The notes under the pieces are model-generated. The model was not told the origin of the DNA. It ran no database searches and worked only from the letters and a program-made list of their open reading frames with translations. The position numbers and the translations under genes were made by a program. Source: UBA12545 sp051024685 (GTDB taxonomy: Bacteria; Bacillota; DSM-521; Neomoorellales; Neomoorellaceae). Taken from it: a DNA stretch of 10,384 nt. Within the stretch, counting starts at the first letter, position 1. Each line of letters opens with the position of its first letter. Shown piece after piece: positions 6,112 through 10,384 of the stretch. The stretch spans positions 1 through 10,384 of the forward strand of contig JAZHPA010000070.1 of assembly GCA_051024685.1 (NCBI GenBank). The letters are read 5' to 3'.

Positions 6112-6135
6112 TATTTATCCACATATTTATCCACA
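6112..6135 (+). promoter_or_regulatory. Two perfect tandem DnaA boxes
   Basis: The 12-mer TATTTATCCACA occurs twice in direct tandem (6112-6123 and 6124-6135). Each copy contains the consensus DnaA box TTATCCACA, at 6115-6123 and 6127-6135. An AT-rich stretch follows to about 6168. The initiator DnaA binds such boxes. Two boxes in phase, about one helical turn apart, are compatible with cooperative binding. dnaA and dnaN are not present, so this is more likely an outlying DnaA-binding site than the origin itself. Confidence 0.6.
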
Positions 6136-6201
6136 TATTGTGTACATCTTTTGTACGAAATTTTATTCGCCCCCTTCCCCGGTAATTCCTGCCTCGCCAT
6201 C

Positions 6202-6235
6202 CCCAAATTTTTATTTGGGACCGGCCCAATTTTTT
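6202..6235 (+). terminator. Overlapping hairpins, possible plus-strand terminator against yabQ
   Basis: CCCAAAT (6202-6208) pairs with ATTTGGG (6213-6219). Alternatively, TTGGG (6215-6219) pairs with CCCAA (6225-6229) and is followed by T6 (6230-6235) on the plus strand. The two hairpins share bases and exclude each other. The T-run faces the plus strand, so the second hairpin would stop transcription entering yabQ from the wrong side. On the minus strand it could only mark the yabQ 3' end weakly. Confidence 0.35.
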
Positions 6236-6644
6236 AGGGACCCCCTTTAGGCCATCGTTTAAGCAGGCGGCTGAAGGGGAGGAAAATGACCAGGGGGAGG
6301 CGCAGCAGGCGGCCCGCGACCCGGCCTACGGCAAAGGCTACCCGGACGCTTCCGTAGAGGTACGGGCGCAGGATAGGCGCGGCCGCAAACCCGTACACTC
6401 CCAGCCCCAGACCCAGGGCCAGAAAGATGTAGCCTCGCACTTCCCCGTAGTTGCTGAGTATAAGGAGGGCGAAGGTACCGGCCAGGGAAAAAAGACAAAA
6501 GGAAAGGTCACCCAGGTGGGTCAGCCAGGGGGACGGGCGCCGGTAGTAACGGGCAGCCCGGTAGAGATCAAAAAAAAGGCCCAGCATCATGCCCCAGCCT
6601 GCCAGGGCCAGAAAGGTCCGCCACTCGAGGTAAAAGGAGTTCAC
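6234..6644 (-). CDS. yabQ: Spore cortex biosynthesis membrane protein YabQ
   Basis: YabQ is a membrane protein of the mother cell that is needed to make the spore cortex. Its biochemical activity is not known. The 136-residue protein has an N-terminal WRTFLALAGWGMMLGLFFDLYR segment with a Gly-rich helix (about 11-30). Two more hydrophobic helices follow at about 45-66 and 72-92, then a basic amphipathic C-terminal part. This matches the family layout. The start is GTG at 6644, overlapping the yabP stop as GTGA. Such a four-base overlap points to translational coupling. No strong terminator follows on its own strand. Confidence 0.9.
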   Translation of the reverse strand: MNSFYLEWRTFLALAGWGMMLGLFFDLYRAARYYRRPSPWLTHLGDLSFCLFSLAGTFALLILSNYGEVRGYIFLALGLGLGVYGFAAAPILRPYLYGSVRVAFAVGRVAGRLLRLPLVIFLPFSRLLKRWPKGGP

Positions 6645-6907
6645 TTTAGTATCCGCCGCAGGAATCCCTGCCCCCGGCCGCCTTTCTCCTCCCGGTACTC
6701 CAGGGCCTGAAGCTGCCCGCTGGCCTCGAGGCTGCCGCTTTCCAGGCTCAAGCTGGTGATATTGAAATTTTTCCCCTTCAGAGTAAGGATGCCCAGGGTG
6801 GTCTCCAGAGCTATCTCGTCTTCATCGTAGCCAAGTACCTGTACCACGCCGGTAATGTAAAGGTGCTGGCGGTCGGTAACGGTCAGCTGGTGCTTGCCCT
6901 CGACCAT
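6641..6907 (-). CDS. yabP: Sporulation protein YabP
   Basis: YabP belongs to the YabP/YqfC family. In B. subtilis it is made in the mother cell and is required for normal cortex formation. The 88-residue protein shows the family core: HQLTVTDRQHLYITGVVQVLGYDEDEIAL (6-34), then a LGILTLKGKNFNI strand pair (38-50). The C-terminus is basic. The start is ATG at 6907, with AGGAGG and GGGGAG in the leader. Its stop overlaps the yabQ start. A strong intrinsic terminator lies 50 bases upstream, so yabP-yabQ probably has its own promoter, or depends on read-through. I do not see a convincing promoter in the short gap. Confidence 0.92.
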   Translation of the reverse strand: MVEGKHQLTVTDRQHLYITGVVQVLGYDEDEIALETTLGILTLKGKNFNITSLSLESGSLEASGQLQALEYREEKGGRGQGFLRRILK

Positions 6908-6944
6908 TTTTCTCCCCTCCTCCTGAATCCTATGAGAAAGAGGG

Positions 6945-6978
6945 GAAAAAAATGAAAAAAGCCCGGCTTTACCAGGCT
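6945..6978 (-). terminator. Intrinsic terminator after the second SpoIID-type gene
   Basis: On the minus strand AGCCTGG (6978-6972) pairs with CCGGGCT (6966-6960), with one T-G wobble and a 5-nt loop. Six T and then ATTTTTTT follow. The gene's TAA stop lies at the loop. This is the clearest Rho-independent terminator in the window. The plus strand also shows T5 after the stem, so it may work weakly in both directions. Confidence 0.85.
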
Positions 6979-7916
6979 TTTTCCAATGTCACACCCGCAA
7001 AGAAGTATTTTATGATTTCTTCCGGGGATTTCCCCTGCTCAGCCAGGGCCCGGGCTCCCCACTGGCTCATTCCTATCCCGTGGCCGTAACCCTGACCCCG
7101 GAATACGACCCTGTCCCCCTGTACCTCAATCCCGGTTAACAAGGTGGAGCGCAGGCGGTCGTTCCCCAGGGCCAGGCGCAGGGCCGGTCCGCTCACCGTC
7201 AAGCTGCCCACCTGAATCTCGGTAGCCCGCCCCGAGGGGCCTTTTTCGGCCACGCGGATACTGGTGACGGTGCCCGGGTCCTGGCCGCTTATCTTCCGCA
7301 CCGCCGTCCTTATTTCGTCGACGCTGAAGGACGCCGTCCAGGCCTTGTTTTCCGGTACCGTAATGGCAAACCCGGGGTCCTTTACGCTCTTAATGTAGGG
7401 AGCCGGCTCACGGTAGTAGTCCAGCCCCTCTGCCGCCGACGCGGCCGTTTGCGGCCCGGCCGAGGCGTGAAACCAGGCGTTGATAAGCTGGCCTCCCGAT
7501 TTGACCACTAATCCCCGAGTCATCTCCACCGCCCGGCGGACGTTGTCGTTAATCTTCTGGGGCGCGTAGGCTTGGAATTCTTCCACGCTGGTGGACGCAT
7601 CCGTACCCCGGGACTTTACGCCGCCCTCCTGAATCTTTTTCATGGTAAAAGTCCGGGCCAGAATGGCCTGCGCCCCGAGGGCGTTGACCGGCCAGTTGGG
7701 ATCCATTTCGGCCGCCACTACGCCCTGTATATAGTCCTCCATTTTGATGCTCTTGGTCTGGCCTGTTTCGTTGACGTAAAGGGAAATGGTAGGCTCCCGC
7801 CCTGCACCGGGCGGCCGCCTGGCCGGCCCGCCGGCCCGGAAAAGGCTGCCGATTATCACGGCCGCCAGGGCCGCCGCCACCAAGAGTACCGGCCACCGTA
7901 GCTGCGTTCTCAGCAT
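6969..7916 (-). CDS. SpoIID/LytB-domain protein, zinc-site-less SpoIID paralogue
   Basis: This membrane-anchored protein has a SpoIID/LytB domain and is probably a peptidoglycan lytic transglycosylase or an amidase enhancer. Numbered from the GTG at 7928, it has an N-terminal membrane helix at 13-30 and the catalytic-type motif AAEMDPNW with Glu74. HASAGPQTAAS (154-164) and YGHGIGMSQWGA (281-292) follow. The His/Cys zinc ligands of SpoIID are missing, and the corresponding stretch reads STSVEEFQAY. I prefer ATG at 7916 because GGTGG lies nine bases upstream. GTG at 7928, with AAGGA five bases upstream, is possible and adds four residues. The RBS and ATG lie in a long inverted repeat. It sits between rqcP and yabP, a place that suggests a sporulation role, but its function is not known. 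Confidence 0.85.
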   Translation of the reverse strand: MLRTQLRWPVLLVAAALAAVIIGSLFRAGGPARRPPGAGREPTISLYVNETGQTKSIKMEDYIQGVVAAEMDPNWPVNALGAQAILARTFTMKKIQEGGVKSRGTDASTSVEEFQAYAPQKINDNVRRAVEMTRGLVVKSGGQLINAWFHASAGPQTAASAAEGLDYYREPAPYIKSVKDPGFAITVPENKAWTASFSVDEIRTAVRKISGQDPGTVTSIRVAEKGPSGRATEIQVGSLTVSGPALRLALGNDRLRSTLLTGIEVQGDRVVFRGQGYGHGIGMSQWGARALAEQGKSPEEIIKYFFAGVTLEKAW

Positions 7917-7976
7917 AGCTTCTTCCACCTTTATCCTTTTACCTCTTAGTATTTGCGCCGGTGGAAGAGGCTATGC
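7913..7976 (-). promoter_or_regulatory. 17-bp inverted repeat hiding the RBS and start of the SpoIID-type gene
   Basis: In minus-strand RNA, GCATAGCCTCTTCCACC (7976-7960) pairs with GGTGGAAGAAGCTATGC (7929-7913), 16 of 17 pairs, around a 30-nt loop. The downstream arm contains the GGTGG ribosome site and the ATG at 7916, so the folded RNA would block translation. The upstream arm begins eight bases after the rqcP stop. RNA coming from rqcP would fold, whereas RNA starting inside the loop would not. No T-run follows, so it is not a terminator. An operator read as DNA is the alternative. Confidence 0.65.
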
Positions 7977-7977
7977 C
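7947..7977 (-). promoter_or_regulatory. Possible SigG/SigF-type promoter for the SpoIID-type gene
   Basis: On the minus strand GGCATA (7977-7972) and AATACTA (7953-7947) are 18 bases apart. Each is one base from the forespore promoter elements TGCATA and CATACTA. Transcription would start near 7940, leaving a leader of about 24 bases with the ribosome site free. The -35 lies in the upstream arm of the inverted repeat. These motifs are short and can arise by chance. Confidence 0.4.
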
Positions 7978-7983
7978 TGGAAA

Positions 7984-8256
7984 TTAGAGGCGGTCTTCGG
8001 TAGCCTTTTTGCCTTCGGCCAGCACCCGGTACAGCTCCCGCGCGCTTTCGGCGGGCACATGATCCGGGGTGGCCAGCACCTCTACCGTCATCCAGCGGTT
8101 GCCCAGGTTGAGGGTGATTACATCACCGGGCTTAATTTCGGTGCTCGCCTTGGCCGGGCGGCGGTTGACCTCCACTGCACCCCCGTCGCAAACTTCCTTG
8201 GCCAGGGTCCTCCGCTTTATCAGGCGGGAAACTTTTAAGAACTTGTCCAGCCTCAA
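7984..8256 (-). CDS. rqcP: S4-domain RNA-binding protein RqcP (YabO)
   Basis: RqcP works with RqcH on stalled 50S subunits, holding the P-site tRNA so that alanine tails can be added to the stuck chain. The 90-residue protein is mostly an S4 domain: MRLDKFLKVSRLIKRRTLAKE (1-21) is the RNA-binding helix pair, and AVEVNRRPAKASTEIKPGDVITL (27-49) is the beta part. A charged tail follows. Length and position beside mazG and upstream of yabP match B. subtilis yabO. The start is TTG at 8256, with AAGG six bases upstream. The gene follows the HU gene by 28 bases and is probably co-transcribed with it. Confidence 0.93.
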   Translation of the reverse strand: MRLDKFLKVSRLIKRRTLAKEVCDGGAVEVNRRPAKASTEIKPGDVITLNLGNRWMTVEVLATPDHVPAESARELYRVLAEGKKATEDRL

Positions 8257-8284
8257 TTTCGGCCTTGACCCCTGTGCAAAATCT

Positions 8285-8560
8285 CTACTTGGCCACGGCG
8301 TCCTTCAGGGCTTTACCGGCTTTGAAAACAGGCACTTTGGTGGCCGCAATGGCGATCTCTTCGCCGGTGCGCGGGTTGCGGCCTACGCGGGCCGCACGCT
8401 CCTTAACTTCAAAGGTGCCGAAGCCCACCAGCTGTACCTTATCTCCTTTGGCCAGGGCTTCTTCAATGCTGGCAAACAGAGCGTTGACGGCCTTTTCGGC
8501 ATCTTTTTTGGTAATGTCGGCTTTTTCGGCGACACTGGCTACCAGTTCGGCTTTATTCAA
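8285..8560 (-). CDS. hup: Nucleoid protein HU
   Basis: HU is a small dimeric protein that bends and compacts DNA. The 91-residue sequence is full length and typical. It has an N-terminal helical dimer part (1-40), then the signature VGFGTFEVKERAARVGRNPRTGEE (45-68), in which RNPRTGE forms the DNA-intercalating arm with Pro63, and a helical C-terminus. The start is TTG at 8560, with GGAGG eight bases upstream. An overlapping ATG in another frame meets a stop after four codons. The gene lies between mazG and rqcP. A possible SigA promoter just upstream would allow its expression apart from mazG. Confidence 0.97.
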   Translation of the reverse strand: MNKAELVASVAEKADITKKDAEKAVNALFASIEEALAKGDKVQLVGFGTFEVKERAARVGRNPRTGEEIAIAATKVPVFKAGKALKDAVAK

Positions 8561-8584
8561 TTCCCATCCCTCCGTGTAAAAGGA

Positions 8585-8612
8585 ATTCCATTCTACAAAG
8601 CATATTCGTCAA
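8585..8612 (-). promoter_or_regulatory. Possible SigA promoter for the HU gene
   Basis: On the minus strand TTGACG (8612-8607) and TGGAAT (8590-8585) are 16 bases apart. A second possible -10, TAGAAT (8595-8590), overlaps it. The inferred start near 8578 gives a short leader before the GGAGG site. The element matches are moderate, but the location in the 78-base mazG-HU gap is sensible. Confidence 0.35.
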
Positions 8613-8638
8613 AATCCAACATTCTCCTTCATTGGCAG

Positions 8639-10105
8639 CTAATCTCTCTGAATTTTTTTTGCTTCCTCCCACAGTTTGTCCATCTCTTCCAGCCCCATGG
8701 TTACCAGATCGCGCCCCTCACGGCGGGCAGCTTCCTCCAAATAACGAAAACGATGGCAGAATTTGTCGATCGCCCGGACCAGGGCGCCTTCCGGCTCCAC
8801 CTGCAGCCGGCGGGCCAGGTTAACCAGGGCGAACAGAACATCACCTACCTCTTCCCTTATTTTTTCCGGTGTCCCGTTTTGGGCCGCTACCTTGAGCTCG
8901 CCTAGCTCTTCTTCGACCTTGACCCACACCTCCTCCACTTCAGGCCAATCAAAGCCAACCCGGGCTGCCTGTTCCTGAATTTTTAAGGCCTTCAGCAGGG
9001 CCGGCAGACCCTTTGGGGCGTTTAGGAGGGAAACTTCCAGGCCCTTTCCCTTTCTCTCGGCTGCTTTGATCTTGGCCCAGTTTTCCAGGACCTGCTCGGC
9101 TGTCTTGGCCTTCCCGGTTCCGAACACATGGGGGTGCCGCCGGATCATTTTCTGCGCGATTCCCCGGACTACGTCGGCCAGCTTAAAGTAGCCCTCTTCC
9201 TCGGCCAGCCGGGCATGGAAAACTATTTGTAGCAGTAAGTCTCCCAATTCCTCGCAAAGTTTATGCATATCGCCCTCTTCCAGGGCTTCGAGCACCTCAT
9301 AGGTTTCCTCCAAGAGGTAACGTTTTAGGGAATGGTGCGTCTGCTGTTTGTCCCAGGGGCAGCCTCGGGGCCCCCGCAGACGGGCCATAATGCCGGCCAG
9401 CCCCTCCAATGTATATTTATCGGCATCGGGGCAAGGAGCTACATAGAGGCTGGTCAAATGATCGATCCACGAGAGCCTGTCCAGCTGGTAAAGGGGCACC
9501 TCTTCTATTCTTTCCTCCCCCGGCACTCCTGCCGCCCGGATCACCGTCACCGGGTGCTCGTCAGGCAGGAACTCCATGAGGGCCAGTTTAACTTGCCCGG
9601 CCACCCGGCGGCTGTATACCTGGGTGAGGATGGCCCCTCTGCTCCCTTCCCAACGCCGCAGGTCCAGGTTCAGGGCGTCCAACACCACCACTCCCTGGGC
9701 AGGATCGAGGGGAAGGGCGGAAAAAATGGCATCCAGAAAGCTCAGGGCAGGTATGACGGCGGTCTTCACTCCCAGCGAGCCGGCTGCCTCCAAAATCAGT
9801 CGCACCGAGGTTTCGGCCACCAGGGGGTGGCCCGGTACGGCGTAAATGACCTCCCTTTCCCGGGCCGCCTCCAGGACAGTCCGGGCTATGCGGGTATACA
9901 CCTCTTCAAAGGAACGGGCTTCTTCATAAAATGAATCAAAGGTGGTGAAGGTTACTCCGCGGCGTTCCAGCTCTCTGACGGCCGGATGGTGGGCTGTGCG
10001 TAGGTAAAGGATCCTGGAGGGATTTTCCAGCAACTGCCATAGGGCAAAGGGAATGTGCTCCGGGTTACCGGGGCCCAGCCCGGCAAGATAACATCGTGCC
10101 TCCAT
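8639..10105 (-). CDS. mazG: MazG nucleotide pyrophosphohydrolase with N-terminal tetrapyrrole-methylase-like domain
   Basis: MazG removes non-canonical or excess nucleoside triphosphates by cutting them to the monophosphate. This is the long form (YabN type). Numbered from the ATG at 10111, it has a SAM-dependent methylase-like domain (about 5-225, with GLGPGNPEHI at 11-20 and VPGHPLVAE at 92-100). Two MazG domains follow. The first carries Glu268, Glu269, Glu272, Glu288 and Asp291. The second carries Glu401, Glu402, Glu405, Glu421 and Asp424. Both metal sites look complete. Two ATGs lie two codons apart. I prefer 10105, where AGGAG is nine bases upstream, over 10111, where it is only three. 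The gene heads the mazG-HU-rqcP block. The substrate of the N-terminal domain is not known. Confidence 0.95.
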   Translation of the reverse strand: MEARCYLAGLGPGNPEHIPFALWQLLENPSRILYLRTAHHPAVRELERRGVTFTTFDSFYEEARSFEEVYTRIARTVLEAAREREVIYAVPGHPLVAETSVRLILEAAGSLGVKTAVIPALSFLDAIFSALPLDPAQGVVVLDALNLDLRRWEGSRGAILTQVYSRRVAGQVKLALMEFLPDEHPVTVIRAAGVPGEERIEEVPLYQLDRLSWIDHLTSLYVAPCPDADKYTLEGLAGIMARLRGPRGCPWDKQQTHHSLKRYLLEETYEVLEALEEGDMHKLCEELGDLLLQIVFHARLAEEEGYFKLADVVRGIAQKMIRRHPHVFGTGKAKTAEQVLENWAKIKAAERKGKGLEVSLLNAPKGLPALLKALKIQEQAARVGFDWPEVEEVWVKVEEELGELKVAAQNGTPEKIREEVGDVLFALVNLARRLQVEPEGALVRAIDKFCHRFRYLEEAARREGRDLVTMGLEEMDKLWEEAKKIQRD

Positions 10106-10111
10106 CGGCAT

Positions 10112-10307
10112 CTTCTCCTACCTTTCACGTCACCTTTATCTTACCCGGCCCGGCGGAAAGCGACATACGTTGAAGAGCGCTTGAGCTTTCGGGTAGCCGG
10201 TCGCAGCCTCGGAGAGGTTGTGCCTATCTGGATATATCGGTAGCGAAGCGACCATGTTGCGAAAACATGTTACCCAACTGTTAGAGGAAAGTCAAGGCGC
10301 GCCGGCG
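10112..10307. other. Upstream region and leader of mazG
   Basis: I see no gene here. It holds the likely mazG promoter, a leader of about 150 bases, and inverted repeats such as CATGTT (10253-10258) with AACATG (10264-10269) and GGTCGC (10199-10204) with GCGACC (10248-10253). The leader matches no riboswitch or attenuator that I recognise. Confidence 0.4.
10267..10295 (-). promoter_or_regulatory. Probable SigA promoter for mazG
   Basis: On the minus strand TTGACT (10295-10290) is followed, after exactly 17 bases, by TAACAT (10272-10267). The -35 matches the consensus at five of six bases and the -10 at four of six. Transcription would start near 10260, giving a leader of about 150 bases. The -10 partly overlaps the CATGTT/AACATG inverted repeat. 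Confidence 0.45.
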
Positions 10308-10384
10308 CTGAGTTATCCCCACTTTTTGCAGGGCAGGCCTGTTTAGGCTTGGAAGCGAGCGACTAAACCTGAGCGGTAGCCAAA
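10308..10384 (+). repeat. Dispersed intergenic repeat, copy 3 (cut by the window end)
   Basis: It starts CTGAGTTATCCCCAC and follows copy 1 base for base to GCAGGCCTG. The hairpin arms then become GTTTAG and CTAAAC in place of GCTTG and CAAGC. The loop AGCGAGCGA is unchanged. The last visible part (GAGCGGTAGCC) is a diverged form of the GGCTAGCC region. The unit continues past the window end. Confidence 0.8.

Noticed and set aside
5732..6229. 165-codon minus-strand frame in the yabQ-HTH gap
   Set aside because: It runs through the repeats, and its MWINMWIN motif is just the translated tandem DnaA boxes. Its composition is Arg/Pro/Gly-rich, and no family match is apparent.
5673..6233. Chromosomal replication origin
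   Set aside because: Two DnaA boxes alone are too few, dnaA and dnaN are absent, and no unwinding-element trios were evident; an outlying DnaA site fits better.
6908..6959. SigE promoter for yabP (CATAGGAT as -10)
   Set aside because: The -10 would lie almost on the ribosome site, leaving no room for a leader, and no proper -35 is present.
8069..8905. 278-codon plus-strand frame opposite rqcP, the HU gene and mazG
   Set aside because: It is antisense to three well-recognised genes and their ribosome sites; it is a shadow frame.
61..10384. CRISPR array or insertion sequence as an explanation for the repeats
   Set aside because: The copies are kilobases apart, about 100 bases long and in both orientations, without spacers, cas genes, a transposase or terminal inverted repeats.

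Overview
The window is GC-rich and reads as the chromosome of an endospore-forming Firmicute. Most of its genes are sporulation genes: spoIID, spoIIQ, spoIIID, mbl, yabP, yabQ and a second SpoIID-type gene. The gene order, the GC-rich codons, the frequent GTG and TTG starts and the strong Shine-Dalgarno (SD) sites suggest a thermophilic clostridial lineage such as Moorella or its relatives. That placement is inference, because no rRNA or other taxonomic marker is present.

Layout. Bases 1-365 hold no gene. They contain hairpins, a perfect 13-bp inverted repeat and copy 1 of a dispersed repeat. Bases 366-3570 (minus strand) carry spoIID-spoIIQ-spoIIID-mbl, the conserved mother-cell/engulfment block also known from Bacillus. 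Bases 3571-3990 are a divergent intergenic region. Bases 3991-4995 (plus strand) carry one secreted LysM protein with a penicillin-binding/beta-lactamase-type serine hydrolase domain. Bases 5002-5672 (minus) carry a DivIC/FtsB-type division protein, whose 5' end looks frame-disrupted, and a small sigma-region-4-like helix-turn-helix (HTH) protein. Bases 5673-6233 are a gene-free stretch with repeat copy 2, a degenerate inverted copy, several hairpins and two perfect tandem DnaA boxes. Bases 6234-10111 (minus) carry mazG, the HU gene, rqcP (yabO), a zinc-site-less SpoIID paralogue, yabP and yabQ. The last 270 bases hold a likely mazG promoter and repeat copy 3.

How it works together. The right-hand block couples housekeeping functions (nucleotide clean-up by MazG, chromosome packing by HU, ribosome rescue by RqcP) to spore cortex genes (yabP, yabQ) and a division gene. 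The left-hand block supplies the engulfment peptidoglycan hydrolase SpoIID, the forespore channel protein SpoIIQ, the mother-cell regulator SpoIIID and the actin-like Mbl.

The least expected signals are three. (1) A roughly 100-bp dispersed repeat occurs in three intergenic regions, and the five substitutions separating copies 1 and 3 in its first ~60 bases all fall in one stem and preserve or extend its pairing. (2) A 17-bp inverted repeat hides the ribosome binding site (RBS) and start codon of the second SpoIID-type gene, while a SigG-like promoter overlaps its upstream arm, so only read-through mRNA would fold. (3) Two perfect tandem DnaA boxes lie inside a gene-free repeat region.
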